Shown: piece by piece, positions 16,467 to 23,636 of the stretch
Layout: every line of letters starts with the position of its first letter
How positions within the stretch are numbered: position 1 is the first letter of the stretch
Assembly (NCBI RefSeq): GCF_900168685.1
Contig: NZ_FVZN01000012.1
Span: 124,001 to 188,000 of the forward strand
Direction: 5' to 3'
Source: Solibacillus isronensis
GTDB taxonomy: Bacteria; Bacillota; Bacilli; Bacillales_A; Planococcaceae
DNA length: 64,000 nt
Notes under the pieces: generated by a model
The model's input: only the letters and a program-made list of their open reading frames with translations
Told to the model about the DNA's origin: nothing
Databases searched by the model: none
Position numbers and translations under genes: made by a program

Positions 16467-16468
16467 TA

Positions 16469-16857
16469 TGTAATATCGGTCAAGAATACTTTTCCTGGCT
16501 CATCTTGGTTGAACTCGCGATTTAAATGATTCGGTATACGGCAGTGTGACGCTGTCGCTTTTTCTAAGTGGCGATAGGGATTCGCACGGCGAATTTTCGC
16601 ATATAAATTAAATTAACGCATTAAACGAAGAATCTTTTTATGATTCATGGGTTGGTCTAATACATCAACTAATGCCATATAAAATCCACGATAGCCAATC
16701 TTTCCTTTCTCTTTATCATATATCGATTTATCGATTTCAGTAATAAGTAATCTTGATAATCTGATTCTTCACGAAGTGCATCCTTTTCCGCATTTCGAAG
16801 CCATTTATAGTAACCGCTTGGACTGACATTCGCTACTTGGCATAAATAGCGTGTCAT
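16469..16857 (-). pseudogene. IS150-type transposase orfB, N-terminal fragment
   Basis: It starts 'MTRYLCQVANVSPSGYYKWL' (HTH_21-like) and then 'REESDYQDYLL'. A frameshift near 16750 leads into 'KSIYDKEKGKIGYRGFYMAL' and 'NHKKILRLMR'. An in-frame TAA follows, then 'NLYAKIRRANPYRHLEKAT' and 'EPGKVFLTDITYLQY', where the frame meets the foreign DNA. The residues after 'TDITYL' in the family ('..GQTAYLS') are exactly those that restart at 13855, so this is the split partner of that fragment. Confidence 0.82.
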
Positions 16858-16888
16858 GTTTTTGAGTTGATACAGTCGAATCGTTTCG

Positions 16889-17344
16889 TTAATTGCCTGA
16901 TATTTTTCTCTTGGTGTTAGAACCGATTCTTCTTAGCCTGCCTTTCCATTTCGTCGAGCTTTTTAGAAGGGTTAATTCCGCTTCTAAAAGTCGAATACGC
17001 GCTTCAGCTTTCTCTAACTTTTTGTCCGCTGTTAGTTTATCAGCACGAGGGCGACCTATGCTGCCTTTTCCGCGACGCTCTTCCAAAAACCCTTGTTCAC
17101 CAAGTGTTTTATAGATAGACTTCCAACGGCTCAATGCACTTTGGGCTTTTTTTAGGTCAATAATATCTAAATCAAATCCAGCTTCTCTAAAGATTTGAGC
17201 AGGGCCTTTTCCCGCCAGGTTTTCCCGAACCGCCTTTAATTTAAAGTCAGCTGTATATTGAATAGAGCGATCTGAAACAGATGCCACGTTTGGATTCGCT
17301 TCAATTTGTCTGCGTTGATGTTCATTAAAAATAATTTTACTCAT
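16889..17344 (-). CDS. IS150-type transposase orfA (HTH protein)
   Basis: This 151-residue product has an N-terminal HTH ('QYTADFKLKAVRENLAGKGP', 'IFREAGFD') and a C-terminal leucine-zipper-like helix, as in IS3-family OrfA. Near its end an AAAAAGCTC stretch has five As where a six-A slippery run would give the usual OrfA ending. The last 25 residues ('SSTKWKGRLRRIGSN') are therefore probably out of frame, and -1 frameshifting to orfB may be lost. It is part of a dead element. Confidence 0.75.
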   Translation of the reverse strand: MSKIIFNEHQRRQIEANPNVASVSDRSIQYTADFKLKAVRENLAGKGPAQIFREAGFDLDIIDLKKAQSALSRWKSIYKTLGEQGFLEERRGKGSIGRPRADKLTADKKLEKAEARIRLLEAELTLLKSSTKWKGRLRRIGSNTKRKISGN

Positions 17345-17462
17345 GATGTTCTCCCGTCCTTAAATCGTATGGTCAGTATAACGGGATTTTCGGTGAAGAA
17401 AATAGAAAAACCCCGAATAGGTCCACTTTTTTTAAAGTGTCCACTATTCGGGGTTCAGTTCA

Positions 17463-17486
17463 TACGTTGACCTAACTACCTTTTTT
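17463..17486. terminator. Right half of the terminator split by the IS
   Basis: TTGACCTAACTACCTTTTTT completes the stem begun at 13334. Without the IS it would end parR on one side and the 12518 gene on the other. With 4.1 kb in the loop, termination of either transcript here is probably lost. Confidence 0.7.
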
Positions 17487-17487
17487 A

Positions 17488-18102
17488 TTATTTCTTATTA
17501 AATGTGAATGCCTTTGACATTTCTGCCATATTACCTATACTCATTCCGCCAGTTTTGTTTGATTGCAACGAGGTTGTGTCAGATGATGCAACGCCTGAAC
17601 TGTCAGTATTTTGTAGGTTATGGTTTTTATTCCCTTCATGTACAGTTGGTTCTGGAGTTGCTGTATCTCCTGGACTTTCTTTGGCTACCAGTTCGACAGT
17701 CTCACCGTCATTTTCATTGTAACTTTCTTTTTTTACTATATTTTCACTAGCCGTACTTTTTTCTATAACTGGTGCATCCTCACTTAATAGGGTGCTAGCA
17801 ATATTGTGATTACCACCTAAAAACTTATTGATGAAGTCCTCTTGGAAGACTTCGGGGTTGAAAGTTCTAGGTAGGTAATCTCTTATATCTCTGTCACCAT
17901 ATTTCGCTTGTAGCACTAGAAAGCCGTAAAGTACAGTTGATGATAAATCCGATTGTTTGTTGATAAATGAAATCAAATCTTCATGAGCTGCTGTACCAAT
18001 GTACGTTTGAAATCTATCCCCATGACCTAGTACTTTCGAGCGTCTTTTGTTAGGTTTTTTTCCTTGCTCTGCGCCTTTTGCGTTATCTTGCTCTTTTGTC
18101 AT
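17488..18102 (-). CDS. parR: ParR-like adaptor of an actin-type partition system
   Basis: This 204-residue protein has a basic N-terminus ('KKPNKRRSKVLGHGDRF'), a probable ribbon-helix-helix-like DNA-binding region (about 30-75) and a long, polar, Ser/Thr/Asn-rich tail that ends in a short helix ('NMAEMSKAFTFNKK'). In type II partition systems ParR binds parC and caps ParM filaments through its C-terminus. The gene follows the actin-like gene with a TAATG overlap, so the two are translationally coupled. Assignment rests on position and layout, because ParR sequences diverge strongly. Confidence 0.72.
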   Translation of the reverse strand: MTKEQDNAKGAEQGKKPNKRRSKVLGHGDRFQTYIGTAAHEDLISFINKQSDLSSTVLYGFLVLQAKYGDRDIRDYLPRTFNPEVFQEDFINKFLGGNHNIASTLLSEDAPVIEKSTASENIVKKESYNENDGETVELVAKESPGDTATPEPTVHEGNKNHNLQNTDSSGVASSDTTSLQSNKTGGMSIGNMAEMSKAFTFNKK

Positions 18103-19316
18103 TATGCTTGTCCTTGACCTTGAACTTCACTAATGTATTGGTCTTTCATTTGATCAAAGGCTTCATGAAGCATCATCATTAATAAACCTAACGAATTTGT
18201 AAATTTATCGTGTTCAGAGAAGATTGTACGTCCTTGGTATTTAGAGTCAGAGTTCATGATCTTAGTTAAGTGACTTCTATATAAGATTGAACCGCCACCA
18301 CAGAAGACGTTTACGGATTTTGAGCCTAAATCTTTGAAAATATTTTTAACTTCAGTACCAATTTTTTTCGAGTTTGCACTTAATCGTGGACTAGCAAAGT
18401 TCACTAATGCTTCTGTTCTGAAATCATCTTTAGAGCTATAAATCTTAGTAAATTGCGTTAGAGAATCAATTTTATTTAATGGGTCATGTTCGTTCCATTG
18501 TTCAATAATACTGAATACATCTTCTTTTGTGCCTAAATCTAAAGACTTTGAATTATTGTAGTCGTAATTTACACCGTTCATTACCGCTAAATCGAGTGTA
18601 CCAGCCCCAATATCAGTTAATAAAATCTTATATTGGCTTAAATCTGTAGTAATCGTTTGTCCGTTTACTTCTATTGTATATTGCTTATACGTTCCATCTA
18701 GGTTGTACATAATCGGATAAACTGCAATTGCACCTTCGGGGAATGTGCTTGCAAATTCAATTTCAATTGTAACTTCAATTTTTTGGCCGTTAGGGAAATG
18801 GAAGATCATTTCATGCGTACCGATAAAGCGTAATGCATGTGATGAAAATGAATTTGGATTAATCTCCATTAATGGTAGTGCAAGAGCAATGTCATATGAA
18901 GCTTTAACACTCTTGAAATCCCAAGAACCTACTTCTTGATGTTTTTGTTTCAGAGCATCTACTAAAATACCTGCTAATACAGAACGAGCAATAATTTCAG
19001 AAGCGTATTTTTTAGATTCAAATTCTGTTTCATCCGGCTTCACACCATTTTCAGATAAAGTGTGACCACCAATTTTATATCTACGATTCGTTTCTTCTAA
19101 TGCTTTTGAAGAAACAAATGTAACATCTAATCTTTCGTGAATATTTTCATATGTAACATCGTTGTTCGCTAACATTGCAAATTTATCATTGTTGCGGAAA
19201 ATTTCAATCTCCGCTGTAGGAATAGCGATACCCGCTTGAGCTCCTTCGAACCAAAATTTAGCTTCACCATTTCCAGCGTCAACGCCACCGCGACGAGTTT
19301 TACGTTTCTTTGCCAT
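18102..19316 (-). CDS. parM: ParM/Alp-family actin-like plasmid segregation ATPase
   Basis: This 404-residue actin-like protein polymerises to push plasmid copies apart. The start is ATG 19316 (MAKKRKTRRGG) behind TAGGAGAG. Phosphate-1 motif 'VDAGNGEAKFWF' lies near residue 14, phosphate-2 motif 'LLTDIGAGTLDLA' near residue 232, and the adenosine motif 'VFCGGGSILYR' near residue 340. These are the hallmarks of the ParM/AlfA/Alp7A group. It is followed by parR. The AT-rich repeat zone upstream (19380-19720) is the likely parC centromere and promoter, where ParR would repress transcription. Confidence 0.9.
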   Translation of the reverse strand: MAKKRKTRRGGVDAGNGEAKFWFEGAQAGIAIPTAEIEIFRNNDKFAMLANNDVTYENIHERLDVTFVSSKALEETNRRYKIGGHTLSENGVKPDETEFESKKYASEIIARSVLAGILVDALKQKHQEVGSWDFKSVKASYDIALALPLMEINPNSFSSHALRFIGTHEMIFHFPNGQKIEVTIEIEFASTFPEGAIAVYPIMYNLDGTYKQYTIEVNGQTITTDLSQYKILLTDIGAGTLDLAVMNGVNYDYNNSKSLDLGTKEDVFSIIEQWNEHDPLNKIDSLTQFTKIYSSKDDFRTEALVNFASPRLSANSKKIGTEVKNIFKDLGSKSVNVFCGGGSILYRSHLTKIMNSDSKYQGRTIFSEHDKFTNSLGLLMMMLHEAFDQMKDQYISEVQGQGQA

Positions 19317-19379
19317 AATTCTATCTCTCCTAATTATATAAAATTGGTTTCTTGTACTTATCTCTATCAAAATAGTACA

Positions 19380-19720
19380 TATAAATTTTACCTTAAATTC
19401 AACACTATGTCAATAGAGTGTGTACATATCATGTTTATACTCTCAACACATTATAAATACTTTGTGCGTATATATTAAATACAATGTGTTTAACGACTCA
19501 ATACAATATGTATACTTTATCTTTAAAAGGTATGTAGAATATACCTACAATTGCAACACGGAATTTCAAATTTTATACACACATTCTATACATAAAGTGT
19601 TTTGTATGTGTTTAGTAGTTCAATATAAAATGAATATAATGTGTGTAAAATATATTTATAAACTCCATATTTACTCAATACTTTTCTTAATATATTTTGT
19701 ATGTTTTTTAGTAGAAGACT
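19380..19720. repeat. parC-like centromere candidate with degenerate repeats
   Basis: The region upstream of parM is rich in GTGT/ACAC steps. A 26-bp repeat of the form TGTGTTTA-N5-TCAATA-N-AA-N-ATG occurs at about 19486 and 19606. Mirrored CTCAACACATTAT and AATGTGTGTAAAAT elements also occur. Placement upstream of an actin-type par operon is as in R1 parC. Exact ParR sites cannot be fixed by eye. Confidence 0.6.
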
Positions 19721-20020
19721 ATCTAATAGGTGTATGTTTCTTTAGGATAACCATAGCTGATCACTTATAGTCACATGTCCAATATTATTAAGTTCAAACT
19801 ATAAAGTCATACTCGAAATCCACAATGAATAATCAAAAAATCAAGCTCAATTACTTGCTTAGATACGTTCCCATTTCAGCCTCAAAAGCCACCTTAAACC
19901 ATGCTTAAAAACAAACTAAATATACATGAAATTATCCAGCGGAAATGGCTGCAACTGCTACCGATCCCTAACTATAATCAGGTGATTTTTGTAGCATTTT
20001 TCAGTGTCGGAAAGAGGGCT

Positions 20021-20097
20021 TACACTGACGTTTTGCACTGACGACCAATACTGACGTAACCCGTCACCGTTGGTCGTCAGTAATAGACGTCAGTGTA
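20021..20097. repeat. Triple nested dyad: six ACTGACG-type boxes at 13-bp spacing
   Basis: ACTGACG occurs at 20024, 20037 and 20050. The inverted boxes CGTCA, CGTCAGT and CGTCAGT start at 20062, 20075 and 20088. Spacing is exactly 13 bp on each side. Outer arms pair over 10 bp (TACACTGACG), middle arms over 12 bp (ACTGACGACCAA), inner TGACG/CGTCA over 5 bp. It lies 180 bp before the 20276 gene. Confidence 0.8.
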
Positions 20098-20275
20098 TAA
20101 ACTCAAAAACTCAGTGATAGCAAGGGCTCGCTTGTAGTCCGTTCGCCAACTTTGTAACTCCGAACTTTATTGTGTTAAAATCGGAGTCACGAGGTATAAC
20201 ATTTCAAGATTGATTCTCTCGGCAATTTAAGAGGGACTTTAAAGCTTATTTAAGGACATAGAAAAGAGGATTTTA

Positions 20276-21703
20276 ATGACGCCATCTACAGCAAAAAAAC
20301 CTTCACCAAAACAGATAGAAATAATGAAGGTGCTACTAAAATTACGTGCTGCTACAATCAAGCAATTAGTAGCTTATTTTCACCCTGACATTCACCCTAA
20401 ATCGAAGGACTTTCCAGTGAAGCAAAGATCCATTCAGAAGACGGTAAAGTTGCTGAAAGATAACGGCTATGTCATATCGGAATATTCGAACATTCAGGAC
20501 ACATTCTATTTGCAGCTAACACAGGATGGTCAGGAGTTCATGTACAGCCATATGCACATCACAGTGAGGGATAAGAACATACGCTCGGGTTTTGATTTTG
20601 AGTTGGGGTATTTTGACTGGCGTAAGCGGGACAATAAAATGTTAGAGAACAAACATTCGCTTTTCCAAGTTTCATGTATGACCGCGCTCATGTCACTCAA
20701 TCGACTGGCGGAACTAGATACGAATGAGAAACAAAATAACAATTGGGCTATAGGGGGCGTAAGGTTATCGAACGTGTGTTCCGTACGTGATAATCTCCAT
20801 GCAGCTCCCCGAAATACGAAAGTGAAGAAATCACATGTGTATAAGCCTGATGGGGAAGTTCAATTAAACCAATCATTATATAAAGATTTTAAAACCTTAC
20901 ATACGGTAGAGCGAAATGGGAAACTATCAGTGTATAGCTCACCCGAACGTTTTTATTTAGAGTTCGATATGAAAACAGAATACGGGAATCGACTAATGGA
21001 GAAGTTTGGACGATTAAAGCGCCGACTTGATGAAATGGCTGAAACAGATGAATTGAAATATTACAAAGGGATGCTAGTTATCTTACCTTCAGATAAATAC
21101 CCAAGTGATCTACAAGTACAGCTGCGTCATTTGAATTTCGTTGAATCGTTTCAAATGACTTGTCGGAGTTATTCAGATTCGTTTGAAGTGATTACATGTA
21201 CCGATGAAACTTTACAGGACACAATTGTTACAATGCGTACTGAATACAAACAAGATTTTGCGAATGTATTAAGTACCGTGTTAAAGCACCCTGACTTTAA
21301 TGGAGCCTTTACCTATACAACAAAAGATAATGCGATGTTCAAAGCGTATGATAAGAGAACAGGGGACACGTTGGCTCGTTATGAAAAAAATCAGAACTAT
21401 ATGTATATGTTCTTTAACATTGAGGGATTATGTATAACAGCATGGAAGAAAGCCATTGAACGTTTTAATAAAACGGTTGTGCAATTGCGCGATGCGTTTC
21501 AAGGTCAAAAGCATATTGTACCGATTGTCGTTTATCGAAAGCATTACCCAGTGTTCCCACGTGAAATACAAGATACGTTCCCTATGCGAGACGGTGAACA
21601 TTTCTATCAGGAGTATTACGTGATGCAGATTTCAAATCCGGCAATGCCTGTTTTATATAAGCGCGGAGAACCGGTGCCAATTAGTTCATTACAGAACTTC
21701 TGA
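20276..21703 (+). CDS. Winged-helix protein, replication-relaxation-like
   Basis: This 475-residue soluble protein starts with a winged-helix domain (residues 8-95: 'PSPKQIEIMKVLLKLRAATI', 'RSIQKTVKLLKDNGYV'), like Replic_Relax-type proteins of Gram-positive plasmids. The remainder is unrecognised and mixed alpha/beta. The N-terminal layout resembles the 28252-29412 product. The gene lies just downstream of a striking nested dyad (20021-20097), so it may bind there as an initiator, transfer or regulatory factor. The SD before ATG 20276 is weak ('AGAGGA'). An IS200/IS605 element begins immediately after its stop, so the native 3' flank has been altered. Confidence 0.6.
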   Translation: MTPSTAKKPSPKQIEIMKVLLKLRAATIKQLVAYFHPDIHPKSKDFPVKQRSIQKTVKLLKDNGYVISEYSNIQDTFYLQLTQDGQEFMYSHMHITVRDKNIRSGFDFELGYFDWRKRDNKMLENKHSLFQVSCMTALMSLNRLAELDTNEKQNNNWAIGGVRLSNVCSVRDNLHAAPRNTKVKKSHVYKPDGEVQLNQSLYKDFKTLHTVERNGKLSVYSSPERFYLEFDMKTEYGNRLMEKFGRLKRRLDEMAETDELKYYKGMLVILPSDKYPSDLQVQLRHLNFVESFQMTCRSYSDSFEVITCTDETLQDTIVTMRTEYKQDFANVLSTVLKHPDFNGAFTYTTKDNAMFKAYDKRTGDTLARYEKNQNYMYMFFNIEGLCITAWKKAIERFNKTVVQLRDAFQGQKHIVPIVVYRKHYPVFPREIQDTFPMRDGEHFYQEYYVMQISNPAMPVLYKRGEPVPISSLQNF

Positions 21704-21864
21704 ACGAGAAAGCCCACTGCTTTAGCTGTGGGATGATAGTGAAGTCAAATACGGAGTGTCGTTTTTGAACCTACGGTTCTTGACGCCTCAAGTATTTAAA
21801 ATGTATTTCTTCTTTTTTTGTTCATTTCGTTGTTGTTATGTTTATTAACTGATACAATTGAGCC

Positions 21865-22263
21865 ATGGAAAATTATAGACATACAAATACGACAGTCTCT
21901 CTATTGAATTATCATTTTGTATTTTGTCCTCGTTATAGAAGAAAAATTTTTTTGAATAATGAGGTAGAAAAAAGATTTAAAGAAATCGTTAAAGAAATCT
22001 GCGATAGCTTGAATACCGAAATCATTGCAATTGAATGTGATAGAGACCACGCATACATGTTTTTAAATACGCTGCCAACACTTAGTCCGGCAGATATAAT
22101 GGCTAAGATTAAAGGGGTGTCTTCGAAAATTTTAAGAGAGGAGTTTCCGCATCTGCAACACCTCCCGAGCTTGTGGACACGTTCTTATTTCGTATCAACG
22201 GTGGGCAATGTTTCTAGCGAAACAATTAAACGATATGTAGAACAGCAAAAGAAAAGAGGTTAA
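21865..22263 (+). CDS. tnpA: IS200-type Y1 transposase TnpA with altered HUH motif
   Basis: This 132-residue protein is of normal length for a Y1 HUH transposase, with 'LNYHFVFCPRYRRKIF' at the N-terminus. The nucleophile Tyr is probably in 'SSETIKRYVEQQ'. The HUH site, usually Asp-His-x-His, here reads 'CDRDHAYMFL': the second His is Tyr (TAC where CAC is expected). Loss of a metal ligand should impair strand cleavage, so the element may be immobile unless helped in trans. The rest of the sequence looks well conserved. Confidence 0.85.
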   Translation: MENYRHTNTTVSLLNYHFVFCPRYRRKIFLNNEVEKRFKEIVKEICDSLNTEIIAIECDRDHAYMFLNTLPTLSPADIMAKIKGVSSKILREEFPHLQHLPSLWTRSYFVSTVGNVSSETIKRYVEQQKKRG

Positions 22264-22267
22264 TACA

Positions 22268-23347
22268 TTGAGCCAAACGTTCACACTACAAATTAAATTA
22301 ATGCCATCAAAAGAACAGGCTCTAATTCTAAAGGCGATGTCCGAGAACTACATCCAAACTATCAATAATCTTGTAGATGAAATGGTCAATGTAAAACAAA
22401 CAACTAAGAAGACGAGCAAAGATGTACAAGTAGATTTGCCTAGTGCTGTGAAAAACCAAGCGATTAAAGATGCGAAAAGCATTTTTAGCAAAGTAAGTAA
22501 GAAAAAGTTTTCTATTGTTCCACTATTGAAGAAATTGGTTTGTGTTTGGAACAACCAAAATTATTCATTTGATTCGACTAGTATTTCAATGCCTCTTTAT
22601 ATTGATGGTAAAGTTAAGAAAGTGCCCATTAGGGCATTGATGAAAGACGAAAATAATCGAATTCAAAAAGCGTTAACAGAAAATAAATTAGGGACGCTTC
22701 GCATCACGCAAAAGAAGAAAAAATGGATTGCTCAAATTGCCCTAACAAGTGAACCTGTTTTTAAAAATGGGACAAAAATTATGGGCGTTGATTTAGGGAT
22801 TAAAGTTCCTGCTGTAGCTGTAACAAGTGATGATAAAATCAGTTTTTTCGGTAACGGAAGAATGAATAAATTTAAAAAACGTAAGTTTCGTTCTACCAGA
22901 AAAAACTTGGGCAAACGCAAGAAAATAGCCGCTATTAAAAGTTTAAACGATAAAGAACAACGTTATATGAAAGACCAAGACCATAAAATTAGTCGTTCGA
23001 TTGTTAATTTTGCAATCGAACATAAAATTTCTGTTATTCGCTTAGAGCAGTTAGCAAACATAAGACAGACGGCAAGAACAAGCCGTAAAAACGAAAAGAA
23101 TCTTCATATATGGTCGTTTTATCGTTTAGCACAATATATCGAATACAAAGCAAACCTATCAGGGATACAAGTGGAGTTCGTCAACCCTTTTTATACCAGT
23201 CAAACTTGTCCTAGTTGTTCCGAAAGGAACAAAGCGAAAGACCGTACATACAAATGTAATTGTGGTTTTAAGAAACACCGAGATATAGTCGGCGCAATGA
23301 ATATTCGATATGCGCCTGTGGTTGATGGTAATAGTCAATCAGCCTAA
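22268..23347 (+). CDS. tnpB: TnpB RNA-guided nuclease (IS605 OrfB)
   Basis: This 359-residue TnpB starts at a TTG four bases after tnpA. The RuvC residues look intact: Asp in 'IMGVDLGIKVP' (about 173), Glu in 'VIRLEQLAN' (about 260) and Asp in 'KHRDIVGAMNI' (about 339). A zinc finger 'CPSC..CNCG' lies between II and III. TnpB uses a right-end-derived omega RNA to cut DNA next to a target motif that matches the left-end insertion site, and so helps retain the element. The overall length is slightly short for the family. Confidence 0.9.
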   Translation: MSQTFTLQIKLMPSKEQALILKAMSENYIQTINNLVDEMVNVKQTTKKTSKDVQVDLPSAVKNQAIKDAKSIFSKVSKKKFSIVPLLKKLVCVWNNQNYSFDSTSISMPLYIDGKVKKVPIRALMKDENNRIQKALTENKLGTLRITQKKKKWIAQIALTSEPVFKNGTKIMGVDLGIKVPAVAVTSDDKISFFGNGRMNKFKKRKFRSTRKNLGKRKKIAAIKSLNDKEQRYMKDQDHKISRSIVNFAIEHKISVIRLEQLANIRQTARTSRKNEKNLHIWSFYRLAQYIEYKANLSGIQVEFVNPFYTSQTCPSCSERNKAKDRTYKCNCGFKKHRDIVGAMNIRYAPVVDGNSQSA

Positions 23348-23501
23348 GATGCTATACGCACTGTCTTAGGAGGGGTAATGAGATACCCTAACCTTGAGGG
23401 TTGTTCGAAACAGAAATGGATTGAGAACGTTAAATCACTCAAGAATCCCATCTCAACACCGAAGGTGTAAGGCTTGCGGCTTTAGCCGTGGGAGTCTCAA
23501 C
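23348..23501 (+). ncRNA. Predicted omega RNA (right-end RNA) of TnpB
   Basis: The non-coding right end after tnpB is GC-richer than its surroundings and hairpin-rich ('CTAACCTTGAGGGTT', 'AACACCGAAGGTGT', terminal GGCTTTAGCC). By analogy with IS605 elements the omega RNA scaffold lies here, and the guide is the 16-20 nt just outside the right end (from about 23502). The boundary is estimated. Confidence 0.55.
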
Positions 23502-23515
23502 GCTATAAGAATACA

Positions 23516-23544
23516 TTGACAGTTTCATGATTTTTACTTAACAT
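23516..23544 (+). promoter_or_regulatory. Sigma-A promoter for the VirD4-like operon
   Basis: TTGACA (23516-23521), 17-bp spacer, TAACAT (23539-23544). It lies about 15 bp past the IS605 right end. Confidence 0.75.
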
Positions 23545-23550
23545 TAGTTC

Positions 23551-23604
23551 TAGTGAGGAAGCACCGCACTTATCCATAGGGATAGGTACGGTGTTTTTTT
23601 GTTT
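23551..23604 (+). terminator. Leader terminator with GGAAGCACCG box before the VirD4-like gene
   Basis: GAGGAAGCACCG opens a hairpin (CACCG..CTTATCC / GGATAGG..CGGTG) followed by seven Ts at 23594-23600. The SD of the 23637 gene begins about 22 nt later, and the promoter ends only about 20 nt before. Transcription must pass this site to express the gene. Confidence 0.8.
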
Positions 23605-23636
23605 TTTACGATAATTTATAAAGAAAGGAGAAGGGT

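Larger units (their letters stand above)
13357..17462 (-). mobile_element. Decayed IS150-like (IS3 family) element with nested foreign DNA
   Basis: Both ends begin TGAACTGAACCCC reading inward (13357 onward; complement ending 17462), flanked by a TAC duplication, so the boundaries are clear. On the minus strand it carries orfA, then orfB, whose middle is interrupted by about 2.6 kb of unrelated DNA (about 13855-16467). An intact element of this group is about 1.5 kb. Frameshifts and a stop in orfB show that it is inactive. Confidence 0.85.
21704..23501 (+). mobile_element. IS200/IS605-family element
   Basis: The element lies between the stop of the 20276 gene and the VirD4-like promoter. The left end has the imperfect hairpin CCCACTGCTTTAGCTGTGGG (21713-21732). 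The right end has GCGGCTTTAGCCGTGGG (about 23476-23492). It encodes a Y1 transposase and TnpB. Such elements lack inverted repeats and move as single strands. Boundaries are approximate to a few bases. Confidence 0.82.

Noticed and set aside
20021-20097. Ordinary intrinsic terminator
   Set aside because: No T-run follows on either strand and the exact 13-bp box spacing is not needed for a terminator.
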